Shown: one piece after another, positions 19,201 through 27,567 of the stretch
Position numbering within the stretch: the first letter of the stretch is position 1
How the letters are laid out: every line of letters begins with the position of its first letter
NCBI RefSeq assembly: GCF_013408295.1
Contig: NZ_JACBYQ010000001.1
Span: forward strand, 186,001-250,000
DNA from: Psychromicrobium silvestre
GTDB taxonomy: Bacteria > Actinomycetota > Actinomycetes > Actinomycetales > Micrococcaceae
Reading direction: 5' to 3'
DNA: 64,000 bases
Position numbers and translations under genes: made by a program
Notes under the pieces: generated by a model
What the model was told of the DNA's origin: nothing
Seen by the model: the letters and a program-made list of their open reading frames with translations, nothing else
Databases searched by the model: none

Positions 19201-19749
19201 GCCGAGCACACCGTGAGCTATCTAATGGGTGAAGAAGGGCCGTCCGACGGCGCAATTGTCACCATCGCTGGCATGATCACCTCGCTGTCCCGGCGGATCG
19301 CCAAGGCCAGCGGCAATGCCTATGCCCGCGCCGAGGTGGAAGATCTGGGCGGCTCCATGGAGGTGATGTTCTTTGGGCAGGTCTACGGTCCGATTGCCAC
19401 CATATTGGCCGAGGATCTGATCGTCACGGTCAAGGGGCGGCTGCAGAAACGCGATGATGGCTCCACCACGCTTAACGCCATGGAGCTTACGGTGCCGGAT
19501 GTTAGCGATGATGGCTCCGGCCCCGTGGTGATCTCAATCATTGAGCACAAGGCGACCGAATCGGTGATCACCGCTCTCGGCGATGTGTTGGGTACTCACC
19601 CGGGCACCTCCGAGGTGCGCCTGCAATTGACCGGGTCCTCCTCGATCAAGGTGATGAAATTGCCCTTGCATCATCGAGTCAACCCGAATCCTGCACTCTT
19701 CGGAGATCTCAAGGTACTGCTCGGCCCCGCCTGTCTGGAGGCCTCCTGA
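16219..19749 (+). CDS. dnaE: DNA polymerase III alpha subunit DnaE
   Basis: Replicative DNA polymerase catalytic subunit (DnaE1 type), 1176 aa, normal length. GTG 16219 begins just before the PHP domain (HLHNHTEYSMLDGAARL near residue 8). The polymerase active site includes GPGRGSGAGS near 371 and the catalytic carboxylates in PDFDVDFDD near 413-418. KAHSAAYGLVSYWTAYLKAHYP marks the fingers, followed by helix-hairpin-helix and an OB-fold near the C-terminus (VTIAGMITSLSRRI). The next gene starts 1 nt after the stop. Confidence 0.97.
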   Translation: MASSDSFVHLHNHTEYSMLDGAARLTDLFSHAAELGMDSLATTDHGFVFGAFDFWSKAKAAGIKPIIGVEAYLTPGTARQDRTRVKWGDGSGKDVAGAGAYTHMTLWSESTEGMHNLFRMSSLASLEGYLYKPRMDRELLQTYGKGLIATTGCPSGEVQTKLGLGLYKEAIQAASDFQDIFGKGNFYCELMDHGLDIERNVRADLLKLAKDLNLPLVATNDLHYTHAEDAPSHAALLCVQSGSTLADPKRFKFDADEFYLKSPQEMRALFRDFPDACDNTLLIAERCDVKFDTSASYMPRFPAPEGENEQSWFVKEVEKGLHYRYPMGIPTEVRERADFEVGIITQMGFPGYFLVVADFINWAKNNGIRVGPGRGSGAGSMVAYAMRITDLDPIQHGLLFERFLNPERVSMPDFDVDFDDRRRGEVIKYVTEKYGDERVAMIVTYGTIKAKQALKDSSRVLGYPYSTGERLTKAMPPDVMGKGMPLTDVHNKEAKRYSEAEELRELIRSDADSQKVFDMALGLEGLKRQWGVHAAGVIMSSDPLIDIIPIMRREQDGQVITQFDYPTCEGLGLIKMDFLGLRNLTIISDAIENIKLNSDVDLELETLELDDKETYELLARGDSLGVFQFEGSSYRQLLRLMKPDNFEDVSALGAIHRPGPMGANAHIDYAMRKNKLQEITPIHPQLAEPLEDILGTTYGLIVYQEQVMAIAQKLAGYSLGQADLLRRAMGKKKKSELDKQYEGFAQGMRDNGYSQEAVQKLWDILLPFSDYAFNKAHSAAYGLVSYWTAYLKAHYPAEYLAALLTSVGDDKDKMAIYLNECRRMGITVLPPDVNESALNFTPVGSDIRFGMGAIRNVGANVVSAMIAAREEKGAFESFSDFLLKVPAVVCNKRTIESLIKAGAFDSLGHPRRALAMVHEEAIDSVVVLKRNEAVGQFDLFAGFGEEEAEPGFTTDIPDLPEWEKKDKLAFERDMLGLYVSDHPLRGMEGLLSQHAEHTVSYLMGEEGPSDGAIVTIAGMITSLSRRIAKASGNAYARAEVEDLGGSMEVMFFGQVYGPIATILAEDLIVTVKGRLQKRDDGSTTLNAMELTVPDVSDDGSGPVVISIIEHKATESVITALGDVLGTHPGTSEVRLQLTGSSSIKVMKLPLHHRVNPNPALFGDLKVLLGPACLEAS

Positions 19750-19750
19750 G

Positions 19751-20302
19751 ATGTCGGAGAAGGCTCAATCTGCCCCCTATGGATCGCAGCAACAGATTTA
19801 CGCCAGTCCGACTCCTGCCGGGCTGACAAGTGCACCGCCCGCTTCCTTGCTGCGCTGGTTCTCCTCAACCGCTGCTGCGGGAATCTTGGTCGGACTGCTC
19901 TGGTGGTTCAGCGCCCCGGGTGGTGCTTTTTACGGCAAGGGTACTGACACCACGATTTGGCTGCCTAGGGACCTGACTCTCGGCTTGCTGTGCATCCTGG
20001 CCGGAGTGCTCACCGGCGCTCTGCTGGTCCGGCAACGCAGGCTAAGAGGTGCCTGGGCTAAACTTATCGCGGCCGTCCTGGGCAGCGGTTTAGGAGCGGT
20101 GGCGGCTTGGCTCATCGGAACCTTCTGCGGGGTGCTGTGGGGGCCCAGCAGCTCCGGTAATGTCAGTGAATCGATTGCTTTTTCGCTCCGCACTTACAGC
20201 GTGCTCTTACTCTGGCCCTTTGCGGCCGCGCTGGTATTCTTTGTCATTACGCTGGGATCGCTGCTACGTTCACCGCCCGCAGATAGCCTGGAAGAGCAGT
20301 GA
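19751..20302 (+). CDS. Conserved membrane protein between dnaE and hisD
   Basis: A 183-aa protein with a polar N-terminus (about 1-33) and four hydrophobic spans near 36-54, 72-92, 105-125 and 148-172. Its ATG is 1 nt beyond the dnaE stop, so it is co-translated or at least co-transcribed with dnaE. No enzymatic motif was recognised. Similar orphan membrane genes are commonly seen between dnaE and hisD in Micrococcaceae, as I recall; the function is unknown. Confidence 0.8.
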   Translation: MSEKAQSAPYGSQQQIYASPTPAGLTSAPPASLLRWFSSTAAAGILVGLLWWFSAPGGAFYGKGTDTTIWLPRDLTLGLLCILAGVLTGALLVRQRRLRGAWAKLIAAVLGSGLGAVAAWLIGTFCGVLWGPSSSGNVSESIAFSLRTYSVLLLWPFAAALVFFVITLGSLLRSPPADSLEEQ

Positions 20303-20354
20303 ACCTCACGTCTCCAAAGTAATTCTTTCAGTCAAACCGGGTAAAGTTTCCGCT

Positions 20355-21704
20355 GTGACCAAGCAACTTTTGCGCTCCATTGACCTGCGCGGACAACAAC
20401 TCACCCTCGCCCAGCTGCGCCGCGCGGTTCCCCGGGCAGCCGCCGATGATACCGCTGGGGTGGAAAGCCGGGTGCGGGAGATCATTGCCGCGGTTCGGGA
20501 GCGCGGCGCGCAGACCCTTCGAGAGCTGGCGGCCAAGTTCGACGGCGTTGAGCAAGCCGAGGTGCGGGTTCCGGAAGCTGCTCTGGAACAGGCTCTAAAA
20601 GAGCTGGACCCGGCAATCCGAGAAGCTCTGGAAGAATCCATCAAACGGGCCAAGCTGGTGGCCGAAAGGCAACGTCCGGAAGATGTTGCCGTGCAGGTCG
20701 CCAGGGGGGCACGGGTCACCCTACGCTGGCAGCCGGTGGGACGGGTGGGGCTCTATGTCCCCGGCGGACTGGCCGTTTATCCCTCCTCAGTGGTGATGAA
20801 TGTGGTGCCCGCGCTCGCCGCAGGGGTTAGCTCGATAGCACTGGCCTCGCCGCCGCAAAAGGAATTCGGCGGCCTTCCGCACCCCACCATTTTGGCCGCT
20901 GCGGCCCTGCTCGGCGTCACCGAGGTCTACGCAATGGGCGGAGCTCAGGCGATAGCCGCCTTTGCCTACGGGGTGGACTCCATAGAGCTAGAGCCAGTCG
21001 ATCTGATTACCGGTCCGGGCAACGCCTACGTGGCCACCGCGAAGCGACTCGTTAAGGGTATGGTGGGCATCGATTCGGAGGCCGGACCGACCGAGATCGC
21101 TGTGCTGGCGGATCACACCGCGTCAGCCGCCCTGGTTGCGGCCGATCTGATCAGCCAGGCCGAGCACGATCCCGCCGCCGCCGCCGTATTGGTCACCCCC
21201 TCGGTGGAACTCGCCGAGGCCGTGCAGGCGGAACTGCGAAAGCAATTAGCCACTACTAAGCATCAGGAACGGGTCGGGCAAGGGCTGGAAGGTGAGCAAT
21301 CCGCCGTCGTACTGGTTGACTCACTAGATCAGGGCTTAGCCGTGGTGGATGCCTATGCGGCCGAGCACCTTGAAGTGATCACCGAGGACGCTGCGGCGAT
21401 TGCGGCTCGGGTGCGCAATGCCGGGGCGATTTTCATCGGAGCTTCCTCCCCGGTGAGCCTGGGGGATTACTGCGCGGGTTCGAACCACGTACTGCCCACC
21501 AGCGGAACCGCTGCCTTCAGTTCCGGGCTCGGGGTGCAGACCTTCCTGCGAGGTATCCAGCTGATCGATTATGACCGCGCCGCCTTGGCTCAGGTGGCCG
21601 AGCACATCGTCACTTTGGCGCGCGCCGAGGACTTACCGGCACACGGCGATGCGGTCACCGCCCGGTTCCGCGAAGATTCCGGCGAGAGCTTCGGGGAAGT
21701 CTGA
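20355..21704 (+). CDS. hisD: Histidinol dehydrogenase HisD
   Basis: Catalyses the last two steps of histidine synthesis, L-histidinol to L-histidine, with NAD and zinc. The GTG start at 20355 gives 449 aa ([16 protein letters not shown]). Family motifs include [42 protein letters not shown], the zinc-ligand region [23 protein letters not shown] and [15 protein letters not shown]. hisD is usually followed by hisC; here nrdR follows instead, so the rest of the his genes must lie elsewhere. The open frame extends upstream into the preceding gene but the homology starts here. Confidence 0.96.
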   Translation: MTKQLLRSIDLRGQQLTLAQLRRAVPRAAADDTAGVESRVREIIAAVRERGAQTLRELAAKFDGVEQAEVRVPEAALEQALKELDPAIREALEESIKRAKLVAERQRPEDVAVQVARGARVTLRWQPVGRVGLYVPGGLAVYPSSVVMNVVPALAAGVSSIALASPPQKEFGGLPHPTILAAAALLGVTEVYAMGGAQAIAAFAYGVDSIELEPVDLITGPGNAYVATAKRLVKGMVGIDSEAGPTEIAVLADHTASAALVAADLISQAEHDPAAAAVLVTPSVELAEAVQAELRKQLATTKHQERVGQGLEGEQSAVVLVDSLDQGLAVVDAYAAEHLEVITEDAAAIAARVRNAGAIFIGASSPVSLGDYCAGSNHVLPTSGTAAFSSGLGVQTFLRGIQLIDYDRAALAQVAEHIVTLARAEDLPAHGDAVTARFREDSGESFGEV

Positions 21705-21713
21705 GGCAAACCA

Positions 21714-21755
21714 CTACATGTGGTAATTACCTCCTTGTAATTCATCTATATGTAG
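21714..21755 (+). promoter_or_regulatory. Likely pair of NrdR boxes upstream of nrdR
   Basis: Cores CTACATGTGG (21714-21723) and CTATATGTAG (21746-21755) match the NrdR-box core CwATATATwG at 7 and 9 of 10 positions. Their centres are 32 bp apart, about three helical turns, as expected for the paired boxes known for this repressor. They lie between hisD and nrdR and would give autoregulation. Motif knowledge is from memory. Confidence 0.5.
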
Positions 21756-21770
21756 TTGTACAGTAGCAAT

Positions 21771-22259
21771 ATGTATTGTCCGTTCTGTCGCCACCCAGAC
21801 TCTCGGGTGGTTGACTCCCGAGTGGCCGACGACGGTTCCGCGATCCGTCGTCGTCGGCAGTGCCCGCAATGCGAGCGGCGTTTTACCACGGTGGAAACTA
21901 CCAGCCTGACGGTGATTAAGCGTTCCGGCATCGGCGAGCCCTTTAGCCGCGGCAAAGTGATCAATGGAGTGCGTAAAGCCTGCCAGGGCAGGCCTGTTAC
22001 TGAGGACGATCTAGCCTTGCTGGCTCAAGAGGTCGAAGAGAGCATTCGAGCCGCTGGTAGCGCCGAAATTGAGGCGCACGAAGTGGGTCTCGCCATTCTT
22101 GGACCGCTGCAGAAACTGGACAAGATCGCTTACCTGCGCTTCGCCAGCGTCTATCAAGCCTTCGAATCGCTCGACGATTTTGAACACGCCATCGCCCTGC
22201 TCCGACACGAGGCAGAGCTGAAAGCCGCTGACTCCGCGGTAGACGGAGCGCGCGCCTAG
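21771..22259 (+). CDS. nrdR: Ribonucleotide reductase repressor NrdR
   Basis: NrdR is a zinc-ribbon/ATP-cone repressor that shuts down ribonucleotide reductase genes when dATP is high. The ATG at 21771 gives [17 protein letters not shown] and 162 aa, the family length. The zinc ribbon has CPFC and CPQC; the ATP-cone begins [25 protein letters not shown] five-codon in-frame extension starting at 21756 lacks conservation value. A pair of likely NrdR boxes is just upstream. Confidence 0.96.
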   Translation: MYCPFCRHPDSRVVDSRVADDGSAIRRRRQCPQCERRFTTVETTSLTVIKRSGIGEPFSRGKVINGVRKACQGRPVTEDDLALLAQEVEESIRAAGSAEIEAHEVGLAILGPLQKLDKIAYLRFASVYQAFESLDDFEHAIALLRHEAELKAADSAVDGARA

Positions 22260-22262
22260 ACT

Positions 22263-22302
22263 CCGGTGGTGGTCAGGGAGGGGAAGCCCGGGCCACCACC
22301 GG
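22263..22302 (+). terminator. Hairpin after nrdR
   Basis: A perfect 10-bp stem CCGGTGGTGG / CCACCACCGG (22263-22272 with 22293-22302) follows 3 nt after the nrdR stop. The loop is 20 nt and there is no T-run, so it may be a weak terminator or RNA-stability element. Confidence 0.5.
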
Positions 22303-22324
22303 TACCACTTGAGGTATTGGCAGG

Positions 22325-22969
22325 ATGCTAATGGACAAGTACGATCTGAAAAAGGATCTGAAAAACCTCTATTCGACCAGTGCCAAGGATTTTCAACTGG
22401 TGGAAGTCCCTGAGCTGGGTTTTCTTATGGTGGATGGCGAGGGTGATCCGAACACCTCAGCCGATTATCTTAGTGCAGTTGAAGCGCTCTTTAGCATCGC
22501 ATACACGCTTAAATTCTCCAGCAAGGCCGCTGGCCGCGATTTCGTAGTTACTCCTTTAGAGGGTCTCTGGCGGGCAGCTGACCCGAGCGCCTTTACCAGT
22601 CGGGATAAGGACAGCTGGCTCTGGACCATGATGATCGCCCAACCGGAATGGGTCACCGAAGAAGCGGTTAGGCAGGCAGTGCAGCAGGCCGCTGCGAAGA
22701 AGGGCTTGTCACCGCAGGCCTCGGCAGCGCTAGAACGCCTGCGCTACCGGCGCTACACCGAGGGCTTATCCGTGCAGATCCTGCACCTGGGTTCCTACGA
22801 CGACGAGGCGCCCACCTTAAGCAGGCTGCATCACGAATACCTGCCAACGCAGGGGCTCGATTTCAACGGTGACCACCATGAGATCTATCTCTCGGATGCG
22901 CGTCGTACTGCCCCGGAAAAGCTGAAAACCATTCTCCGCCAGCCGGTCAAGACCGTCTCGAAGACCTAA
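22325..22969 (+). CDS. GyrI-like domain protein
   Basis: A 214-aa cytoplasmic protein of the GyrI-like small-molecule-binding family (SHS2 fold, as in GyrI/SbmC and BmrR effector domains). Typical features are the start KKDLKNLYSTSAKDFQLVEVPELGFLMVDGEGDPN, YLSAVEALFSIAYTLKF, the PLEGLWRA segment, VQILHLGSYDDEAPTLSRLHHEYLP and the end HHEIYLSDARRTAPEKLKTILRQPV. Proteins of this length are stand-alone binding or hydrolase-like proteins with unknown ligand. ATG 22325 follows GAGGT; ATG 22331 is an alternative. Confidence 0.85.
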   Translation: MLMDKYDLKKDLKNLYSTSAKDFQLVEVPELGFLMVDGEGDPNTSADYLSAVEALFSIAYTLKFSSKAAGRDFVVTPLEGLWRAADPSAFTSRDKDSWLWTMMIAQPEWVTEEAVRQAVQQAAAKKGLSPQASAALERLRYRRYTEGLSVQILHLGSYDDEAPTLSRLHHEYLPTQGLDFNGDHHEIYLSDARRTAPEKLKTILRQPVKTVSKT

Positions 22970-23019
22970 ATGCTCGAAGCGCTGATACCTTCAGATTGAA
23001 TTTCAGGCTGCTCTGCGTC

Positions 23020-23241
23020 TTAGTCCATGCTGATTTTCGAATACTCTGCCTGATCTAGTAGTCCGATGACTTCTTCCGTCGCCCATAGGCGGTCCGCGAT
23101 CCCAACTGCCGTTGAGTGCACTCGGGGTCGATATAAGCGAGACGCTCGCGGATGTCTGGAAGTAAATCATAGTGCTCGCATTGGCTCGGATAAAGCGGGT
23201 TTGTACCTAGGTGACTGGTCGGTTGGGTGAATTCAGCTCAT
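23020..23241 (-). pseudogene. Frameshifted gene remnant, family unrecognised
   Basis: Within an otherwise empty 420-bp gap the minus strand reads as protein in two frames. One frame gives LGTNPLYPSQCEHYDLL and then RERLAYIDPECTQRQL; near 23,100 the sense shifts into another frame reading IADRLWATEEVIGLLDQAEY and ending at the TAA at 23020-23022. An ATG with an AAGAGG upstream (23241) would be the start but needs another shift after two codons. The pieces look like one short protein broken by at least two frameshifts. The second part faintly resembles the C-terminal end of some transposases, but this is too weak to name. Confidence 0.45.
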
Positions 23242-23389
23242 CGGCACTCCTCTTATTCAGAAACGACTCAGGAGTCGGACTCCAAGTGAGCGCCAGGAGG
23301 CTTATTCCTCTGTCAGAATTTTGCTAGGTCATTCCCAGACTATTCTCAGCTATTGTTTGGACTATTAGGTACTTCATCAGAGAGGGCGC

Positions 23390-23899
23390 ATGATGCCAAA
23401 GCACTCCCGTACTTCTCGTGCAGCTAGTTTCCTCGCTGTTTCTGGTATCGCTGTGGCCCTGTTGACTGGCTGCACCTCAACACCGGCCGCCACGTCAACG
23501 TCGTTATCTTCGACCACTTCACCCGTAACATCGATGGCGACTAGCACGAGCAGCGTGCCCGCTGCTGCGCAGTTCTTCAGTTCGCAGTCAAAAGCCCTCG
23601 ATGAAAAGCAGCCCACAGCGCAAGCGGCCTTTACCAAGGAGGGCACTGGCCCCGGCACTATAGACGTTCCTGCGCTACCTGTCGGAAAGACCCGGATCGG
23701 CCTGGTGATCAACTGCACCGAGGGCGTGGACTGGAAAGTAGCGATACCTCAAAAGACGGCCGCGAACGCAGGAGCGCCCTGCTCGGAAGGCATCACCCCG
23801 ATAGCCGATTTCGCCATTGATTCACCGAAGGGGGTAACGAAACTCGAACTTAGCTTGTCTAGCTCTACCACGTATTGGCTGACCGTCTATTACGTTTAG
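23390..23899 (+). CDS. Small secreted lipoprotein
   Basis: A 169-aa orphan lipoprotein. The signal peptide ends in the lipobox LLTGC with the lipidated Cys at residue 28, so it should be anchored on the outer face of the membrane after LspA cleavage. A Ser/Thr/Ala-rich linker follows (about 29-62), then a beta-rich domain with two further Cys (INCTEG and APCSEG), probably disulfide-bonded. GAGAGGG precedes the start. It is 15 nt upstream of another exported protein and the two probably form an operon. No homolog recognised. Confidence 0.8.
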   Translation: MMPKHSRTSRAASFLAVSGIAVALLTGCTSTPAATSTSLSSTTSPVTSMATSTSSVPAAAQFFSSQSKALDEKQPTAQAAFTKEGTGPGTIDVPALPVGKTRIGLVINCTEGVDWKVAIPQKTAANAGAPCSEGITPIADFAIDSPKGVTKLELSLSSSTTYWLTVYYV

Positions 23900-23914
23900 G
23901 AATGAGAGCATGCA

Positions 23915-24457
23915 GTGAAATTATTCAGAAAACTTGGCGTGGCCATCGCTACCGCCGCCATCCTGTTCGGGTCCGTCAGTGCGGCCCAAGCGGCCCCACA
24001 AACCGCTCCGGCGAACATGGTCTCACCGAAGAGCCTCTGTTCCAGCAGCAACGTTGACATAGCCATTAGCCAAGTGGCCAGGCACTACGTCAAAGGCAGT
24101 TATCGGCTCGCTGGCTCCCCCGGAGCACATCTAACCATTGCCGCTGGTACAACCTCGACGATTACGGGCACCATCACCCTCTCGACAACCGTTGAAGCGG
24201 GCGCGATCTTCGCCAAGGCCTCCGTCTCAGCAGGTGTTTCGTTGGCGCTCAGCAAGGCCACTACCGTCACATATTCGGTATCAGCGACGATCCCGTCCCA
24301 AGGTGGATACATCGAGCTAGGCGCTGACGGGCGCTCCTTCGCCTGGACAGCGACGAGATACAACAACAACTGTGTCGTCTCATCACATCAAGTCGGCTCC
24401 GCGGTTGGCGCTACGAGCACCCCGTATGGCTACCTGTCCTGGGTCGGCTTCAAGTAA
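23915..24457 (+). CDS. Secreted protein of unknown function
   Basis: GTG at 23915 opens a 180-aa protein with a clear Sec signal peptide (MKLFRKLGVAIATAAILFG, cleavage after AQA near residue 26). The mature part is rich in Thr/Ser/Ala with alternating beta-strand patterns (TSTITGTITLSTTVEAG) and two Cys (SLCSSS and NNNCVVSS), ending in an aromatic YGYLSWVGFK. It appears to be released rather than anchored. Its pairing with the lipoprotein 15 nt upstream suggests that the two partner at the cell surface. A hairpin terminator follows. Confidence 0.8.
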   Translation: MKLFRKLGVAIATAAILFGSVSAAQAAPQTAPANMVSPKSLCSSSNVDIAISQVARHYVKGSYRLAGSPGAHLTIAAGTTSTITGTITLSTTVEAGAIFAKASVSAGVSLALSKATTVTYSVSATIPSQGGYIELGADGRSFAWTATRYNNNCVVSSHQVGSAVGATSTPYGYLSWVGFK

Positions 24458-24479
24458 ACCGTCAACAAACGTCCGAACC

Positions 24480-24518
24480 CACACCAGCGCCGTTCCCATC
24501 GCGAGCGGCACTGGTGTG
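24480..24518 (+). terminator. Terminator of the lipoprotein/secreted-protein operon
   Basis: A 13-bp stem with one mismatch (24480-24492 with 24506-24518) begins 22 nt after the secreted-protein stop and is followed by TTTACC. Position and structure fit a Rho-independent terminator. Confidence 0.7.
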
Positions 24519-24920
24519 TTTACCGAGTCGATGCCGTGGAGTACGAAATAGGCTTTGGCGGAACCGCCCGCTTCGTGTTGGCCTTCTCGCAGCCCACGGC
24601 TCTGTCTAAAAAGCCTGCTCTAGCTGGAGAAAAGGACTGAGAGTGTCACCGAGGCGGAACATTAGCTCGTACACTTGGCGGAACTTTTCCGCACTGAATC
24701 AACATCCGGAATCTGACTATTGTCAGTGCACTAAGCGATGATTTGATCAGGCGCCCAATTTTCGGCAGAAACAGCTTGTCGAAGTCGAACAAACTAAATG
24801 GGGCTTTCAATGGCAATTCAGCTCACGCACATCCATCAATCCGGCTACACGCTCAACCTGCCTCCGATGTGTTAGGTCAAAAATCTCTTCTCTATTTCAA
24901 ACTGAACCAGCTTCGAAACG
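24519..24920. other. Gene-poor gap with a possible coding scrap
   Basis: No convincing gene in this 400-bp stretch. On the plus strand 24536-24640 reads without stop as a protein-like segment (VEYEIGFGGTARFVLAFSQP, then about 14 more residues, stop TGA at 24638). Its upstream frame runs through the terminator stem, so it may be the tail of a lost gene. The octamer GGCGGAAC occurs three times between 24,549 and 24,685. The rest is AT-richer and featureless. Confidence 0.35.
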
Positions 24921-25670
24921 CTACCGTCCGCCGCTTACCGGTAGCACGGAGCCTGTGACATAGGAAGCCTCGGGGGAGAGCATCCAGAGCACAGCCTGAG
25001 CAACTTCGTCCGGGGTCCCGGCCCGCTGCATCGGAATGAGGCCGCTGAGCCTTTGCACTCTATCCGGCATCCCGGCGTCCTGGTGTAAACGAGTCTCGGT
25101 GAGGCCTGGAGCCACCGCATTGACCCTGATGCCCTGTGCGGCCACTTCGGCGGCCAGACCACGGGTCAGCACATCCACGGCACCCTTGCTGGCGGCATAG
25201 TGCACCCATTCACCGGGGGAGCCCGCCTTGGTGGCGGTGGAGGAGATGTTGACGATTGACATATTCGACGCCGGTGCCTGCTGCCAGTGCTTGATAGCGG
25301 CCTGGCATACTCGCATGGTGCCCAGCACATTCACCTCGAAGGTGCGTTGCAGCACCTGATCGGAAACCTCACTGAGCGGACCGGGTGAATTGCCGGTAAT
25401 CCCGGCGTTGTTCACCACGGCACTCACGTCGCCCAGGCTCGCTGCAACCTCAAAAAGCCTTGGGATCTCTGCTTGCTGACTGATATCGGCCAGCACCGAC
25501 GCGGCTTGCCCACCGCCGTGGAGAATCTGCCGAACCACCTGCTCCGCACCAACGCGATCCTGAGTGTAATTGACCACCACTGCATAGCCCGCGGTAGCGG
25601 CCTGCAGGGCGACAGCCGCGCCAATGCCGCGGCTAGCACCCGTCACGATGAGTGCGGGAGCGCGACTCAT
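24921..25670 (-). CDS. Short-chain dehydrogenase/reductase, FabG-like
   Basis: A 249-aa NAD(P)-dependent oxidoreductase of the classical SDR family. It has the cofactor motif TGASRGIG near residue 10, an NNAG at about 86, the catalytic Ser in NISSTATKAG and the YAASK pair near 157, plus the C-terminal ASYVTGSVLPVSGGR. The pattern and length are FabG-like, but Arg/Asp specificity residues and substrate cannot be assigned. Its start overlaps the ppgK stop by 4 nt (ATGA), so it is translated with the kinase and transcribed after map. Confidence 0.9.
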   Translation of the reverse strand: MSRAPALIVTGASRGIGAAVALQAATAGYAVVVNYTQDRVGAEQVVRQILHGGGQAASVLADISQQAEIPRLFEVAASLGDVSAVVNNAGITGNSPGPLSEVSDQVLQRTFEVNVLGTMRVCQAAIKHWQQAPASNMSIVNISSTATKAGSPGEWVHYAASKGAVDVLTRGLAAEVAAQGIRVNAVAPGLTETRLHQDAGMPDRVQRLSGLIPMQRAGTPDEVAQAVLWMLSPEASYVTGSVLPVSGGR

Positions 25671-26458
25671 TTGGTTTTAAAATGCCTGGAGGCTTGTAGT
25701 GCAGCACCGACGATTCCCGCATTGTTCTTCAGCTCGGCGGGAATAATCTTGGTGCGCAGCTTGAGCTGTGGCAGAAAGTCCTCGCTGCGCTTGGAAATGC
25801 CGCCGCCGACAATGAACAGCTCGGGGGAGAACAGGAATTCCAGGTGGGTGAAGTAGCGCTGCAAACGCTCTGCATAGGCTTCCCAGCTCAGGTTCTCGCG
25901 TTCGCGGGCGGTGGCCGAGGCGCGGCTCTCCGCGTCGAAGCCGTCCAGCTCAAGGTGGCCAAGTTCGGCATTGGGAACCAGCTTGCCGTTGAAGATGAAC
26001 GCCGAACCAATGCCGGTACCCAGGGTAATCACCAAAACGGTGCCGTCTTGATCCTGACCAGCGCCATACTTGGCTTCTGCAACTCCGGCGGCATCGGCGT
26101 CGTTCATCACGTGCACCGGACGATCCAGGATTTTGGTGAGTAGCGCATCGGCGTCGGTGCCAATCCAGCTCTTATCCACATTGGCGGCCGAGCGGGCCAC
26201 TCCGTGCGAGATGATCGCCGGGAAGTCCACGCCCACCTGGCTATCCGCCTCGGGAGCTTCGGGTCGACTCATCAGCTCATCAACGATCTGTTTCACCACT
26301 GCGGCCACGGCTTCCGGAGTGGAAGGCTGCGGGGTATCGATCCTGAAGCGGTCACCCACCAGCTCGCCCTTTTTCAGATTGACGATGCCACCCTTGATGC
26401 CGGTGCCGCCAATATCGATGCCGATGGCGTGGTGGGATTTGGTGTTGTTCTTGGACAT
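25667..26458 (-). CDS. ppgK: Polyphosphate glucokinase PpgK
   Basis: Phosphorylates glucose to glucose-6-phosphate using polyphosphate or ATP, a typical actinobacterial ROK-fold enzyme. The 263-aa protein shows the phosphate-binding motif AIGIDIGGTGIKGGIV near residue 11, the catalytic/glucose region MNDADAAGVAEAKYG, TLGTGIGSAFIFNG and the ELGHLELDG segment near 170. PpgK is favoured over other ROK glucokinases by overall length and the NDADAAG/ELGHLE pair. It lies 20 nt after map and overlaps the SDR gene. Confidence 0.93.
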   Translation of the reverse strand: MSKNNTKSHHAIGIDIGGTGIKGGIVNLKKGELVGDRFRIDTPQPSTPEAVAAVVKQIVDELMSRPEAPEADSQVGVDFPAIISHGVARSAANVDKSWIGTDADALLTKILDRPVHVMNDADAAGVAEAKYGAGQDQDGTVLVITLGTGIGSAFIFNGKLVPNAELGHLELDGFDAESRASATARERENLSWEAYAERLQRYFTHLEFLFSPELFIVGGGISKRSEDFLPQLKLRTKIIPAELKNNAGIVGAALQASRHFKTK

Positions 26459-26478
26459 TCTGGCTCCGTAGTGATGAG

Positions 26479-27345
26479 TTAGGGCAGGGTAAGGATTTCG
26501 GCACCGGTATCGGTGACCAGGAGGGTGTGTTCGAACTGGGCAGTGCGTTTGCGGTCACGGGTGACGACGGTCCAGTCGTCCTCCCACATATCCCACTCGA
26601 TCCCGCCGAGAGTGAGCATCGGTTCGATGGTAAACGTCATCCCGGTCTGAATCACAGTGCTGTAGGCAGGAGCGGCGTCATAATGCGGAATGATCAGGCC
26701 GGTGTGGAAAGCCTCGCCTACTCCGTGGCCGGTGAAATCGCGAACCACGCCATAGCCGAAACGCTTGGCGTAGGACTCGATAATGCGACCGATGACATTG
26801 ATTTCCCGGCCCGGGACGACTGCCTTGATGGCTCGCCGGAGCGACTCTTCGGTTCTCTCCACCAAAAGCCGGGACTCCTCATCGACGTCGCCCACCAGGA
26901 AGGTGTAATTGGTGTCGCCGTGAACCCCGTCCTTATAGGCAGTGATATCGATATTGATGATATCTCCGTCCTGTACCACGGTGGAGTCCGGGATGCCGTG
27001 ACAGATCACCTCGTTGAGCGAGGAGCAGAGCGATTTGGGAAAGCCTCGGTAGCCCAGGGTCGAGGGATAGGCATCATGAGCCAGGATGAATTCGTGGCCG
27101 ATCCGATCCAGCTCGTCCGTAGTGACGCCCGGGACGACGTGCTTTCCAACCTCCACAATGGCCTGGGCGGCGATTTTTGAGGCCCGCCTGATCCGTTCAA
27201 TGGTCTCGGGGCTCTTGACCTCCGAGCCGGTAAATTTTGCCGGGCCTGGCTTACCGACGTACTCCGGCCGTGGGATCGAGGTGGGAACACTGCGTTGAGG
27301 ACTGATCGTACCGGGAATGAGGGTACCGAGTGGAGCGTGGGGCAT
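26479..27345 (-). CDS. map: Methionine aminopeptidase, type I
   Basis: Removes the N-terminal methionine from nascent proteins. The 288-aa protein has an N-terminal extension of about 40 residues with [16 protein letters not shown], a feature of actinobacterial MetAP-1c with an SH3-binding-like segment, then the pita-bread domain. Metal ligands are visible in [17 protein letters not shown] (two Asp), [11 protein letters not shown] (His), TFTIEPML (Glu) and QFEHTLLVT (Glu); the substrate His is in CHGIPD. It heads a leftward map-ppgK-SDR operon. Confidence 0.97.
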   Translation of the reverse strand: MPHAPLGTLIPGTISPQRSVPTSIPRPEYVGKPGPAKFTGSEVKSPETIERIRRASKIAAQAIVEVGKHVVPGVTTDELDRIGHEFILAHDAYPSTLGYRGFPKSLCSSLNEVICHGIPDSTVVQDGDIINIDITAYKDGVHGDTNYTFLVGDVDEESRLLVERTEESLRRAIKAVVPGREINVIGRIIESYAKRFGYGVVRDFTGHGVGEAFHTGLIIPHYDAAPAYSTVIQTGMTFTIEPMLTLGGIEWDMWEDDWTVVTRDRKRTAQFEHTLLVTDTGAEILTLP

Positions 27346-27402
27346 GCTTCCATCCTAAGCAAGGATTAGGCTCGAAGTAGCCATCGATGAGAGGAGCGGT
27401 CC

Positions 27403-27567
27403 ATGCCGCAGTTTTGGTACAACGTGAAAACCCATCAGGTCGAGGAGGATGCGCAATCGGATTGGACTCAGCTGATCGGTCCTTACGAGACCCGTGCCGA
27501 GGCAGAGCAGGCCTTGCAGAAGGTCAAGGAGCGCAATGAAGCCTGGGATGGCGAAGAGGAGGACTGA
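27403..27567 (+). CDS. Small SPOR-domain-like protein (54 aa)
   Basis: A short gene after GAGAGGAGCGGT. It starts MPQFWYNVKTHQVEEDAQSD, then DWTQLIGPYETRAEAEQALQ and a Lys/Glu-rich end (DGEEED). The fold pattern (aromatic strand, linker, PYETRAEAEQAL helix) matches actinobacterial SPOR-domain-like miniproteins often found next to map. It is cytoplasmic by sequence, with no signal peptide. The end overlaps the most likely start of the next gene by 20 nt. Its role is unknown; the divergent map gene shares the 57-bp promoter gap. Confidence 0.8.
   Translation: MPQFWYNVKTHQVEEDAQSDWTQLIGPYETRAEAEQALQKVKERNEAWDGEEED

Noticed and set aside
18388-19209. A 273-codon frame opposite dnaE
   Set aside because: dnaE is certain here; the opposite frame has no ribosome-binding site or known motif.
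24743-24958. A 71-codon frame running into the SDR gene
   Set aside because: No ribosome-binding site, low-complexity mixture, overlaps the well-supported SDR 3' end.
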